64,000 nucleotides of DNA from Puffinus mauretanicus (Eukaryota; Chordata; Aves; Procellariiformes; Procellariidae). A program made the translations under genes and the position numbers. The stretch covers positions 1,860,001 to 1,924,000 of the forward strand of contig JAJKFH010000052.1 in the NCBI GenBank assembly GCA_023333565.1. The letters run 5' to 3'. The notes beneath the pieces were generated by a model. It was not told the DNA's origin. It saw only the letters and a program-made list of their open reading frames with translations, and did no database searches. Position 1 is the stretch's first letter. Every line of letters starts with the position of its first letter. Shown here in pieces: positions 22,170-34,546 of this stretch.

Positions 22170-22420
22170 GCTGAAACCCTGATTACAGTGACAATCCCAC
22201 CCCAAAAAACCCTTCATACCATTCTGCATGCAATTATTTTAAATACCATGAGACGTGAACAATGACAACAGGCTCTACCTTTCGAGGGTGCCTGGCTGCT
22301 GTTTTCGGTTGGTCATGAGGTGATGTCAGCTCCTGTGTGTAGAGAGATACTTGTAATTCATTAGCTATTTGCAAAGGGCACCGATACTTGACTTCATTTC
22401 TGAATCAGTCGAAGGCTGAT
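22170..22420. promoter_or_regulatory. Candidate enhancer with SOX- and POU-like sites
   Basis: This AT-richer block holds AACAATG (22258-22264), a SOX core. About 100 bases later it holds ATTTGCAAA (22367-22375), an octamer-like POU site, preceded by AATTCATTAG. SOX and POU sites together are common in neural-progenitor enhancers, and MSI2 is a progenitor gene. Motif matches are seen; function is inferred. Confidence 0.3.
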
Positions 22421-25400
22421 TTCCCTGCTATTTACCTCCATGGCAGCGGCTGTAATTAGCGGCAGCGCAGGCTCCCACGGGCCGGGCTGGCGTCTGCCAC
22501 CCGCATCCGCTGCTCGGTAATTTCTTGTCTGCAGGGCGAACAAAGAAGATTAAAGTTTCTTTTTGGTATGAGTGGAAGAGCCCGGTCCTTGAAGCCGCTT
22601 CATCCCAGGGTGGCAGCGAGCGCGGGTCCCCAAACCCTGCACCCAGCTTGACCTTACCAACATTGACAACTAAAACCACAGCGGGGCTGGCGGTGCTCGG
22701 GCGCGTTCCCATCCACTGCTGCACTTTCCGCAGCCGCAGCGCCTGGGGAGCAGCCGAGGTCCCGGCGCGGGGCCGGTGGCGGTGTCCAGCCCGCGCCCCA
22801 CCGCTGCCGCTGGGTGCTAATTGCTGTGACATATGGAGTGGCACTCGCCGGGGGAGCAGGCGAGAGGAGCCTGCATGCTGCTCCTGCTCGCTCATAATTA
22901 CTGATTAAAAACTAGTTAAAAAGGCAATGAAGACTGAAACGTGCATTAACCAAATGACCCCCGTCTCGAGCCAGCCGTGGAGAGATGGGCGCAATCATGA
23001 AATCGTCACTTGCAGCGTCTCCCAACACTAACGGCGGCTTGAATTGCCCCGGGATTTACGGGGAGGCCGCAGGCTCGGGTGCGCCGCGGCTCTCCCACCC
23101 GCCGTGCTCAGCCGTGCCGGGGCAGGCGGTAGGAGCCGGAGCCACAGAGCGGGGGAGCCCATCTGCCTTTAACCTGGGCAATCAAACCCTTCGCTTTCTT
23201 GTTTTCTAAACAGGCAAGGGCACGGTGAGCCGTGTTAATCGTCCACCTGGGCAGGAGCCGGCCGCTCGCCCCGCTGCGTGCACCCGAGGGGTGCGCTCCT
23301 CACAGCCCAGGGGTTCACCGCTGCCCCCCCGAGCCAGGGTGCCTGCGTGGGTACCGCCGGCTGAGTCGGGGCGATTACCCCCGCAGCCGCTTCGGGGCAC
23401 GGCGGGGCCTTGCTTCCCACCAGCGTTCAGACTCTTATTTTCCACTAATTGGAAGCACAGCAGTGACCGAGACCTAAAGAGCTCTCACATGGCAGGCACG
23501 CAACGGGATGGAGTTTAAATAAAGCCGGGGGGTGCACGGCCGCAGGCGGGCTCTGGGCCTCGCTGCCCCCTCGGCGCTTCGTGGGATGCGCTGGTGGTCC
23601 TGGAAATCCCCGTGCGCAGGGCAGCGCTGCCCGGGCTCCCCCCGGCCCGGCCGTGTCCCACACACCAGCGCGGCTCTGCACTGCAATGGGCAGGAGCAGC
23701 CTCCTCCCCAGCTCCAGGCTGCTGCAACCACGGCGGCGCTGGCCGGGGATTGGGGAGGACGAGGAGGGTGGGGAGGGTGCTGCCGCCTGCCCCTCGGTGG
23801 GAAAATAAAGAGAGAGGCAGTTCCACTATTTCTTACACTGTCATTTAAAAAAACCTACCGTGTGGTTTGGCGAATTGGACAAAACGAGCCTCCTTTCTTC
23901 TCCGGCTCATCCATCAGCACCGCGTGCACCCCCGAGCCAGCCGCCCTGGCGCAGGGACCGGCTGCGGGGAAGAGCAGCAGAGAACGTGGCGGGGGGCGAA
24001 GGGAGGGAGACCCCCCCCACCAGTCCCTTCGCTCAGAAACTCTGAAACTGTTCTGCTCGGGAAACGGCACCAGGAGCTGCCCTTTACCGGGTCTTGCTTT
24101 CCAAAAAGAGTCCAAATTAAAATCGTTTTTCCTTCCCGGTTGCTGCGCTCCACTCACAGCTCCTGACAGCTTTGACAATGGGCCTGGCTGAACTCATCAT
24201 TTCGTATCGATTTGGGGTTTTTCCTCCCTGCCCCGACAGCTTTGCACCGAGGGTGTTTCCAAGTGTTGCTGAGAGAAGGGCCACGCTCGCCCTGCAAAGC
24301 CCCGCCGCAGGCTGCTCCGGAGCCTCCCTCCTCCCCGTCTTTCCCGCTGTCCCACAGCCGTGGCAGCAGCCCAGGGGCTTGTCCTGCACCTCCCATCCTC
24401 AGCTTGAATTCCTCCCGCAGCAACCCGGCCTGCGCGCCCGCCTCGCCGGGGCTGCAGCACGGGCTGCTCCTCCCCGGGCTCCCCACGCTTCTTTGCGCCC
24501 GACTTTTTCAAGCCCACTCGTCACGAAAGCAAAAGTTTTCTGCTTCTGTGTGTTTAAGCAGCTGTCTGCGTGACCCTGCCTTGGAGCAAGGAAGTCTGAA
24601 TCAAAAATATGGAGCGTGCATCGGGGGCTGGCTCGCCCACCTCCCTCCAGGTACAGGGAGACCCCAGCCCCGACCGGCGTCACGGCGGGCCCCCCGGCCC
24701 TAAAGCCCCGCGCTGACCCCGCAGCCCCCTTCACAGCCGGGCTGCATCACCTGCGTCTAAAGAGCACCCTGCAATTGTGGGCACTGATGCAGCGTAAACA
24801 TCAGCAAGAACAACAAGCACGAGAAAGTACGGACTTTTGCCTTTTTAAAGCCTGTGGTGCATTTGAGCCACGGATAAAACTGCTTAGGATTTACCCAGGG
24901 CTTTGCATCTTCAAAGCAAGGCAGTATTTTGCTCCTCCTCAGCCCCTTTCATCCAGAGATCCAAAGTGCTTCCTACCGTTCTTTCACCACCCTTAGAGGG
25001 GTGGGGAATTCCTCTCTTTTATCTTGAAAGAGCGAGCCTGAACGGGGCTGCGGGCTCCAAACCCTCCCAACCGCCCGCCGTGGAGCCGGAGCCACATCCC
25101 TGTCCCCTCTCCCTCTCCGCCCCGACGGTGGCTGGGTAGCACAGCACCCATTGGAAGGGTGCCTGAGCAAGGGAGGTGAGCACCCTGGAGGGATGCAGCA
25201 CCCAGGGCCAGGCTCAGCATCACTGCCTGGGCACCGGGCTCGAGCCGCCGGTGACCCCCCCGCAGCATGGCGGGGCTCGGGGCATGGGCAGCCGCTGGGG
25301 CATTAATAACGCGGTGCTGACAGCACACGCCGGTCCGAAGGACACGCGTCTGAGCTGTCAATATTGATAGTCGTGACACTGTGTAAATGCAACCTCTCCG

Positions 25401-26876
25401 CTTTATGCCGCGCTGGCCCTATCGATCCGTGCGTGCGGCACACCGGGAACATCCCAGGAGTGCGGACGTTGGTAGGTCAGGCAGAGGAAGGTCACCAACG
25501 CAGACCGGCCCCGGCGAGAAGCGTAACCCTTTGCTGCACCGGCAGCCTGGAGCCCAAGTGAGGGTGCAGCCTCCTGTGCAGTGCAGTTTGCATCAATCAA
25601 AATAAAACTAGGTCCCAAATGCAGCCCGCAGCAAATGGGAGATGAAGGTATTCCACCCCAAGCCTTCGGAGACGGTGCTGAACAATGCTCTGCCATTAGC
25701 AATCAGCATATCGGCGCGGCATCGCGGCCCGCTTCATAGAAAATCAAGAGGCAAAATAATTGAGTCAATAGTGATATGAAAGGATTGTTCCTTCAGCCCT
25801 ATTCTTGTGCTAACAATTCTTCGGCAGGGCTGAAAATTCAAAAGCTCGGGGAATCAAAAAAGAATTGATTTGATTCAGCGCTTCAACCTGGGCTGTATTT
25901 AACACATCATTTTTGCTTGCTCTACATATAATAGAAACTGTTTGAAGGCAGAAGGGCTGCCTTCTGCGGAGGAGAGCAGGAAGCACAGGGGCAGGAGAAT
26001 ATTCTCAATTTGCTGCTTTTTGAAGAGTGGCTGGACCCACGCCATCCCCGCAGACTGCTGACGAACCCTGGGGACCCTCCCCACGCAGCGACACCCCTGG
26101 GCTCCGAGCCCCCGAGCATCCCCCCAGCGCCGGCATCTGCTGAGTCCGGCTGGGCCGGTGGGTAAAACGGGACCAGAGAAAATGAGGGGAAGCAACTAGT
26201 GATGCGGATCGGTGCTCCGTGTCCTCTTTGCTTCACCGGAGCCGCTGCCACCTCCATCCATCAGGCTCAAGGGCAGGCGCTGCGGTTTAAGGGCACCGGA
26301 GGCGGTGCTGGGGACACTTCCCCTTGCGAGAAGGCAGAAGGTGCCTTTTGATCCCTCCCGTATCCAGGTCCTGGCACTGGGTCACAAATACCTTCCTCCC
26401 ACAATCAAGTGGCAAAAGCAAAAATGCGCAGTTCCTACCTGTTATTCTCAGCGCGGGCCCGAGCTCCCCGGCAGGTCCGTGGGTGCTGCAGCACCCCACC
26501 AGCACCCGTTTTCTGCTCCCCCCCAAACCACCACCCCCTGATGGCAGCAGCCGTTACCCAGCACTGTGAAGAAGTGGCCTTACACAGGGCCAAACCAGGC
26601 TTCATTTAACACAGGAGGAGGAGGCCCGTGCCCCCGCACCCAGACGAAGGAGCTGCAAAGCCCCTCTCTGCCCAGGAGGGGTGGGACGGGGCTGCCCGGG
26701 AGCCTGCAGCACCCCCGCGGGAGAGCGGCACACCGCACCGCTCCCCAGGAAAACTTTCGGAGTTGGACTCTGATCCAGGAAGGATCTCTGACAATTATCT
26801 ACTTCTCAGCAAACACCCATATGTATTTGCATGAATGTGAAATCTTTTTTGGAAGCCCCTCTTCCCCTGCTTTTTG
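22421..26876. other. Intergenic DNA, mostly GC-rich
   Basis: About 4.4 kb has no supported gene. Most is GC-rich with many chance open frames on both strands (for example 23,200-24,700). An AT-rich block at about 25,730-25,930 (several AATTGA and ATTTGATT motifs) is another candidate conserved element. A 12-mer CATTAATAACGC at 25301-25312 recurs exactly in the inverted repeat at 36.57 kb. Confidence 0.4.
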
Positions 26877-26881
26877 TCTAT
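26877..26881. other. Left 5-bp target-site duplication (TCTAT)
   Basis: TCTAT directly precedes the TG that opens the solo LTR and is repeated exactly at 27453-27457. A 5-bp duplication fits ERVL-type (class III) integrases. Confidence 0.85.
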
Positions 26882-27452
26882 TGTCCTGGTTTAACCCCAG
26901 CCGGCAGCTCAGCCCCACCCAGCCGCTCGCTCGCTCCCCGCTGGGATGGGGGAGAGAATCAGAAGGGTAAAAGTGAGAAAACTCGTGATTTGAGATAAAG
27001 GCAGTTTAACAGGGAAAGCAAAAGCCACAACCAAGGAATTCATTCACCACTTCCCATCGGCAGGCAGTTCAGCCATCTCCAGGAAAGCAGGGCTCCATCG
27101 CGCCTAACGGTGACGCAGGAAGACAAACGCCATCACTCTGAACGTCCCCCCTTTAATTTTTCTTCCCCCAGCTCTATATGCTGAGTGTGACGCCATATGG
27201 TATGGGATGTCCCTTTGGTCATTGGGGTCAGCTGTCCCGGCCGTGTCCCCTCCCAACTCCTTGTGCCCCCCCAGCCTGCTCGCTGGTGGGGTGGGGCGAG
27301 GAGCAGAAGAGACCTTGACTCTGTGTAAGCCCTGCTCAGCAGTGACTAAAACATCCCTGTGATATCAACACTGTTTCCAGCACAAATCCAAAACACAGCC
27401 CCGTACTAGGTGCTATAAAGAAAATTAACTCTACCCAGCCAAAACCAGCACA
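26882..27452 (-). mobile_element. Solo LTR of an avian ERVL-like endogenous retrovirus
   Basis: A 571-base element opens with TGTCCTGGTTTAACCCC and closes with CCAAAACCAGCACA, giving TG...CA ends and imperfect terminal inverted repeats. Perfect 5-bp duplications (TCTAT) flank it. Its sense strand is minus. Read that way, the part derived from about 27,170-27,190 gives CTCAGCATATAGAGC, a probable TATA region. The stretch near 26,990-27,015 gives the GTTAAACTGCCTTTATCTC type of 3' end that I recall from common bird LTRs. No gag, pol or env sequence lies on either side, so the provirus was lost by LTR-LTR recombination. It has no coding capacity; it could act as a promoter or enhancer. The family name cannot be fixed without a repeat library. 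Confidence 0.9.
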
Positions 27453-27457
27453 TCTAT
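27453..27457. other. Right 5-bp target-site duplication (TCTAT)
   Basis: This is an exact copy of 26877-26881, immediately after the terminal CA of the LTR. Confidence 0.85.
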
Positions 27458-27949
27458 GAAAAGGGGCAGAAAACCACATCCTGCTCCAGCATCCCACCTG
27501 CACCCCAGTTACAACAAAGATGAACCAGCAAGTGCACAACTGCCCTGGATTCCAGCAAAGGGGATGGCAGCGACCAGTTGGAGAGGTCCAGCAACAAGAA
27601 CAAGCCCCGCAATCCCCTACCCAAGGCTGTCCTACAACACACACGCACGTTTCTTGGAAAAGACATGAAAACATCAGCAACGCCAAGGCAATCCCGAGCG
27701 TCAGCCTTAAGCACTTTCAGAAAAACCTAAAGTAACTGCAGGATACAAACCAGTATCAAACACCCTGGGCAGGGGAAGGGGCAAGCACTGGGACCATCCC
27801 AGCAAAGTGCATTTCTCTGCTCACTGCGGAGGCCTTTAAATTCCCCGTGCAGGAGCCCCTGCACCTTTAAGGCCGTTATGGCCCTAATGCAGCCCGGCTG
27901 CTGGCTGCCGACACAGCGGGGACATCCGACCCACCACCCAGGCAGCTGA

Positions 27950-28340
27950 TTTGATGTGTTGACGAGCAAGCCATGTTGCTATAATAAGAAGTGTTTATTT
28001 GAATAATAAGGTCAGGGAGTTAAGTAGTTGGTATTCCACTCATATGAAGCAGTTTGCACAGTGTCACTAATAATTAAAGGGGTTTTTTGACTAATCTAGT
28101 TGCTCTTCCTAAATATACTCTACTCTGTTCAAGAAACTCATCAAAGCAGCGAAGTGATCTTCGAGGTTATTAATCTCCTTTGCTCCACAGCTGGAGCAAA
28201 TTTATTTGCTTGAATTAGCATGTAATAAACTTATAATAAAGCTGCCATATCCCTCGCTTTAGAGATATAGTTTGTGTAATGGGTAGTTAAATCTAGGTAA
28301 TGTAGCAATAGTCTTTAGGCTCAGAGATCAGAGGGAAAAA
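27950..28340. promoter_or_regulatory. Candidate conserved non-coding element
   Basis: This AT-rich block of about 390 bases has repeated TAATAA, AATTAAAGG, GAATTAGCATG and TTATTAATC motifs and no open frame. It is flanked by GC-rich DNA. It is one of the clearest composition islands in the intergenic region and a good enhancer candidate. Function is inferred only. Confidence 0.35.
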
Positions 28341-31300
28341 AAAAAAGAAGTGTATTGCTGTGTTATCTCCAGCGCTGGAGTTGCAATAGGATTTCTTCCA
28401 GGTCAGGCTGCCAGGAAAAGTCAGCCTTGTTAGACACCACCGGAGAGAGAAGGGGGAGAGTTTTCCTGGTGGGAATTCCTGGCTTCGGCAGCCTTGCTCC
28501 AGCCCGCAGCGCGGGATGCTCCCGGGCGCCTGCAGCAGAAGCTGCTGGACCCACCAGCGACCCGCAGAGAACTGGAGCTCAGGGACGCTGCAAACCCAGC
28601 CGCGTGTCCCAGCATCCCCTTTAGTCTCCTCCCGACCAGAAAACCTGGAATATTTGAATAGCAGCTCTCGATAGTGCAAAGGAGGGACCCCCTGCAAACA
28701 GGCAGTGCCTTCCCCCGCCGCAAAAGGAGAATGAGCCCCAAAAGGCAGGCTCCGGGCTGGCAGCGAGGGGCGAAGCCCCAGCTGCAGCCCCCGCCGTGCA
28801 AAGCCCTGATGGAGCGGCAGCGAGTGCCGGGTCCCAAACCCGGCAGCGGGTGCCCGGGTGCCGGCACCAAACCCGCTAGCGCCAGCAGGACGCGCGGAGG
28901 TGGAATGTTTTGCATCGGGCTGAACTTAGCGCAGGGTGTCCAAGTAAGAGGAATTAATTTGCTCCAGTTCACTAAGTTGAGCCTTTATAGGTTGCAGTTT
29001 CCCTCAAACAATAAATCCTCTCGCTTCTTCTTCCTGCATAACACTGGCTGCACAATCTTTAAATAATAAGAAATGGGCAGATGTAGACTAATGTGGGTAG
29101 ATATCAAAGTTCAGCTGCACGGGGAAGGCTGGCCCCCACCCTTTCTCCTCAAAGGTTATTATTCACAGAGCCTGGGCAGTAAATAATTTTTCTCTCTCTC
29201 CATTTTAGCTCTTTTCCATTTTTGCTAGAGCTGTTCTGTGCTGGAGAAGGGCCTGGGCATTAGCCAGAGGTGTCAGAGGTGTTAGACAAGGTATTAAGGA
29301 GGTGTCAATGGTGAAATAGCTGGGATTACAGTAAAGTCTAAATAAGGTGTAAAATAAAACCAAAGGTGATAAAGTCATTGATAAGAAAAGCTGGAGAAAA
29401 ATAGGAGTGCAATTATTTTTCATCCTGGTTGTTCACTCTCGCAGTGCATTATCTGTGGCTTTGCAAAGACTTAAGTAAGATTTTTTTGCCGGTATATGGT
29501 ATTCTCTCCCGGCAGCGCTGCGGCTCGCCGGCACTTGCACGGCAGCGGAGCAGCCGGCACCTCCGCACAAACCCACGGGCAGCGGGCAGGAGCACCGCAT
29601 GCCGAGGAGATGCTAACAGGCTGCAGTTTCCCAGTAAGCCATACTGGGTTTTTGGAGGAGGCTGCTCAAACTGGGCTCATCTTGGCTTTCCTAGGCAGCT
29701 CTCCAGCCGGACCAGCAGTGTCTGACTGTGTATGAAATCAGCACATGAAATTCCCAGGTCCACTTGGACAAAGCTCATCTGCTCCATCCACACGTTCATA
29801 GATTGTCTCAGGTTTGAAATAAATACTCGTTCCAGGGAGATTTCCCTGCTTTTCAGGTCTTAGAAAAGATCCCGTTCGGATCAGCTGGCCGTGGTCCCGC
29901 CGGGAGCGAAGCCCAGCATCTACCCAGTGATTTCAGGCCATATTTTTGCACTCGATCATTTATTTTCCTGTACAAGGCTCCTGTGGATGATCAGTTGGAA
30001 TTGCTGATGTTTCTCCTCACTCCTCCTAATTAACACATTTTAAATTTATAGCTTTTAAAATAATAAGCACTGGAGCATCTGTTCATGACATTCTGCAGGA
30101 CAGCTGCCCCTTCCCAAACACCATACGAGTCTCAAGAAGCGCTGAATTCCCCTTTCCCCCTCCAAGTATCGGTGTTACCCGGGGCAGGTCTCCGGCATCA
30201 ACCCGAGGACCTTCGTGCCTTTTGCGCTTCTCCCCGCAGCAGAAGGCTGGGCTGGCACCCCAGCCGTGTGTTTTGCACTGCGGTAACAGGGGATCCAGCA
30301 CTTGGGGCTGAGCACCTCGTCGTGTCAGAGCCATCCCAGCCCCGAGGAGCTCACCACCCAAGCAGAAGATGCCCAAGCACGGGTTTCACCACCCCCTGCC
30401 CACCGACGGTCAACGAGTTCCATTTCGTGGCAGCTGGAAGAGCGAGGGCTCGCAGCTCTCCCGCCTGCCGCGGGCTTGCTCTTTGACCCCAGAAAAACCA
30501 CGTCACCTTCGCATCTTCGGTGCCTGAACCAAACCCCTTCACCCTCGGCCAGAGGATGGACAGAGCCCTCACCCCCAGAGCCCTGCTGCAAGGGGCAACC
30601 CCTGCCCTTACTGGGGAGCTGCCCACCCCCAGCTGCCTCCCCGCCAGCCCCCTCCTCCTCCGTCCTTATCCAGGGATCAAAGGGGCTGTGCTGGGGAGGA
30701 CGCCCAGCCTTTGGAGGCTTTTGACCTTCGCAGGACACATGCGGTGGGGAGCACAGCCCTCGCCACCGGAGCCACAGCCTGGTGTTGTCCAGGCTGGAAA
30801 AACACAGGTATTTGAAGAGGAGGGTGTCGGCGAGGGCCGGTCTCTGCCTGGCTGTCAAACCCAGCTGTCACGGCGAAGGGACTCACCTTCTCCGGCGAGA
30901 ACACATCAATCATCCCGACAGCCCTTAATCAGGCAGAAGGAGCTTGTTCAGAGGCTCGGCAGAGGATGGAGGGCTCGCGCTTCACCCCGCCCTCCCTGAA
31001 GGCAGGCAGCAAATTCTGTAGGGGGAAAAAAAATAATGCAAGAAATGATTCCGGATGGCAAATCAACAAATTAGCCTTGATTACTATCCGGGTCTCAAAA
31101 CCTTCTTTTTCTCAGGCTCGTCAGCTCTATCTGTTGAACCATTTTGCTCCTGCAGGTTTATTCCCGCGCCGGGCGGCTGGAGCTCGGTGCAGCATCCCAC
31201 GGGGGGACCAGCCCCCGGGGCCCCAGGCTGGGGGTCCCCACGATACTCCCACGGGACCCTCCTCTGGCAGCGGGAGGCTCAGCGGGGCCACCCGCAAGGA

Positions 31301-34300
31301 CGGAGGTGCCTTTTCAGGAACCAAAATGGTGCAGGAGGATGCAATGGTAGAGCTCTGCCAAGACTCCCCGTCTCTGGGCTTTGAAACCAGCAGCCCTTTG
31401 TGCAAGAAACAAACCGAAACCAGGGTTTTTTTCAGTAAAAATCCAGAGGAATAGTTCTGGCAAGGGGAAAAAAAAATTATTTAAAAACACATTCATCTGC
31501 AATTCTTCCACTGCTTTGAAGTGTTATTAACTGATTGGGTTTCATCACATCTTACTTTGCTGCCGCGGAGGCTGATTGTCCTGTATTTGCATTTCTCTTG
31601 GACAAGCAGCTCCGCCGAGCTCCCACGCTCCCGGCCCCCCTCGGCGGGCACGGGGCCGTGCTCCCCAGCCCATGCTCCCCAGCCCGTGCTCCCCAGCCCG
31701 AGCCCCGCTCCTGCGCCCCGCGCCCTGGGACGGCAGCGGGAGCCCAGCTCCGTCCTACCACAGCTAAGCCGTCAGCAACAGTGCTGTAAGGATTCGTAGG
31801 GTCTGTGGCTGTCCGGGGGTGCCGTCCCCTGGGGCTCCCCCCTCGCTCCCAGCCCAGGAGCTGGGAAGCAGCAGCATTTCAGACGTGAACTTTTTGGAGT
31901 TAATTTGTTTTGATTCTATTAAATGGCACAAAACTCCCAGGCAGGCTGACATCAACAGAGAAGGCATTTTAAGAAATGGATGAATACAACCAACAGATGG
32001 ATGTGCTGGTCAAGTACAACCCGGGCGAGATCAGGTACATGAGCCTGGCGTACCTTCCCTGGTTATAGTCTTCATTAATAATGTCTTTACTCTGAAACTA
32101 TTTCCATCGTCGCAGCTTTGCAATATACGCCACAACGCAGCCCGCCGCATCCTGCTGCTATTTCGATCCTCTTACAGAGCAAGCAGCAAAATAAGTGAGA
32201 TTAAAAACCAACAGAAATGAACAGCCTTCAATTCATTAGAGGGGGAGTTATTAAAGCACATGTTAAACACTGAGATCCCAGGCAGAGGAGGGGCAGGAGG
32301 GGATGCGATGGGAAGGCAGCAGAGGCACTGCCGGCCCCACGGGCACCCCAGCACCTCCCGGGACCAGCCGGACCCGGTGGCCTCGTGCGTGGCGGTCATT
32401 AGAGGTGTGACATCAAACAACGTCAGCAACCTGAGGCAGGTGCCCGCTGTGGGGGCTGCAGACCCGTCGGTCGATGGGACCATGCCGAGTGCAGGGAGGG
32501 GCTGCCGGGAGTATCCCAAACCCCAACCCGACGGTGCTGCACCCGCAGCTTCTGCTGCAGCCCCAGCCCCGGCTCCAGAGGAAACGAGCAGACACGTGAT
32601 AGATCTGTGCTTCACGCCGCTCGTCCATCAAACTGCACCTCCTTTCCCCTCTCCAGATCTACGGATGGAAACCGTGCACGGAGAGCATAGGTGCTCGCTG
32701 GGCAGGCAGGAAGCCCAGCCTCACCCCAGCACGCTGCACGGCCCCTCTTGCCACCCGGAGCCGTCACCACCACCTCGTACTGGGGAAACCCGAGTTCTAC
32801 AGAGCGAGGGCAGCGGGAAAAGCACCTCCTCTTCCCGGGCAGCAGCGACGTCTTGCAAGTGCTGCTTATTGCAGGCAGCGCATGCCGAAGGCAGCTCCTC
32901 AGCACTTAGGGGTGGTGTGAGCTCATTGAGATGTCACAGCTCCTCTCCCCAGCGTCCCCAGGGATGCCGCTCTCGTTACCCAGCACTGGAAACCATCTCA
33001 GCTTTTCAGACAAGAGGTGCTGGGAGAAAACACAAGTTGCTACCAAAAAGGCTGACGAAGTGACTTGTTTAGCCAGCTTCGCATTAGCCAGGTCTTACAC
33101 GCACCGTGTGTGCTGCTCCGTCGCGGCACACGCGTCCCCCGCCCCGCCAGCCCGGCGGCGTGTGACCCACCACGGGCTGGGGTTGCCACCCAGCGTGTCC
33201 CCAGCACCCCCCGCCCTCGCGCGGGAGGGAAGCGGCAATATTAAGTGGCTGATTTACATGGTAATCCGCAGGGGGAGAGGTGCTCGGGGCCGCAGCTCAG
33301 CCTTAATCATAACACTTGTCATATTTGTGCTTCAGTGTGAGGGGGAGGAGAAGGGAAATAAGCCCTTATTTTTTTGCACATGCTATTTTGTATGAAAGCA
33401 GGGACCTGCTGCAGCAAACCAGACCCAGCCTCCCACCAGCACGGACCCCACCGGCCCCCGCCGACGGCCGGATCCCAACAGCCCCCCCCAGCACCGCTGC
33501 CGCCCGTGGCATTCGGGGCTGACCCCATGGGGGGGGGGTCCCACTCACCCCCCACCCATCTCTGCAGCAGGGGCCACATTCTGCCACCCCAGGTCAGCCC
33601 CTGCACCCCTCCTGGGCACCCCCAGCCCCACGGGGCAGCGGGCAGGGGCAGGCAGCAGAGGGGCAATAAGCAGCCTGGGGGGCTGCGGGGGTGAGCAGAA
33701 AATCGCCAGCATTAAAGTTTTCAATAAAACAGCTGGTGTCCTCGCACGGTCACGGGGCCGGGAGGCTGAGGCTGCACCCATGGGCGCCCCTGCTCTCCTC
33801 ACCAACACCTCACCGATGGTTTTAGCAATGCATTTCCACTTTTTTTTTTTAAATATAAAAACATTCCTACTTATGAACAGCTCTGTCACTACCATATGTT
33901 GTGCTTCTTTTCCATATATGAAACAAGCTGTTTTCAAGCTTTTTAATTATACAAAATTGAGCAAAGTCTTAGTAGAACAATTAGATAAAGGGGAGGAAGG
34001 GAAATAATTTCTCCCCATCATATAAGCAATTGCAAGAGTTTCCTTCTCCTTGCACGGACTGCAGAGATGGGTTAAATTTGGGGCCAGATCTGTGGTCGCC
34101 TCAAGAGGAAGGGAATAAATCTGCTCACCACCCACCAGCACTGCTGGCCCCGCACCGAAAGCCTGGGGTCACCCCTGGGCTCTGCAACGCTGAGCTGAGA
34201 AACAATAAATAGAAGCTGCTGCTTTGCCTCTCTAACTGTGAGCCGCCCAGGTAAGGAGTGCAGAGCTGGCTCGGCCATCACGGGGGAAATCCGAATTTCA

Positions 34301-34346
34301 GGCGAAGCGCTGCAGCTCCAGGAGCCGGTGCCCGCGGCAGAGCCCA
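28341..34346. other. Intergenic DNA, GC-rich with AT-rich islands
   Basis: About 6 kb has no supported gene. AT-rich islands at about 28,930-29,090, 29,930-30,080, 31,870-31,960 and 33,230-33,370 resemble candidate conserved elements. A 14-bp unit (TGCTCCCCAGCCCG) is repeated three times at 31659-31700. The longest frames (about 32,260-33,063 and 30,325-30,858) are Pro/Ser/Ala/Gly-rich chance translations with no domain. A plain T/A run lies at about 33,840-33,860. Confidence 0.4.
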
Positions 34347-34546
34347 CGCCTGCACCACCTGGACGCCTGCACCAGCTGCACCGTCTGGATGCCTGCACCG
34401 CCTGCACTGCCTGCACCGCCTGCACTGCCTGCACCGCCTGCACTGCCTGCATGCCTGCACTGCCTGCATGCCTGCACTGCACGCCTGCACTGCACGCCTG
34501 CACTGCATGCCTGCACCGCCTGCACGCCTGCACCGCCTGCACCGCT
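34347..34546. repeat. 9-bp minisatellite (CTGCACYGC)n
   Basis: About 200 bases are built from roughly twenty 9-bp units CTGCACCGC / CTGCACTGC with some GCATG variants. Because 9 is a multiple of three, all frames stay open across it. This produces the spurious Cys/Thr/Ala- and Gln/Ala/Val-rich frames here, including a 275-codon minus frame. A transcript would be CUG-rich and could fold on itself. Confidence 0.9.

Noticed and set aside
27336..27714. Hydrophobic Cys/Trp-rich minus frames
   Set aside because: Half of each lies in the solo LTR and half in flanking DNA, so they are chance read-through.
32260..33063. 267-codon plus frame
   Set aside because: Low-complexity Pro/Ser/Ala translation in GC-rich DNA; no motif or neighbouring exon supports it.
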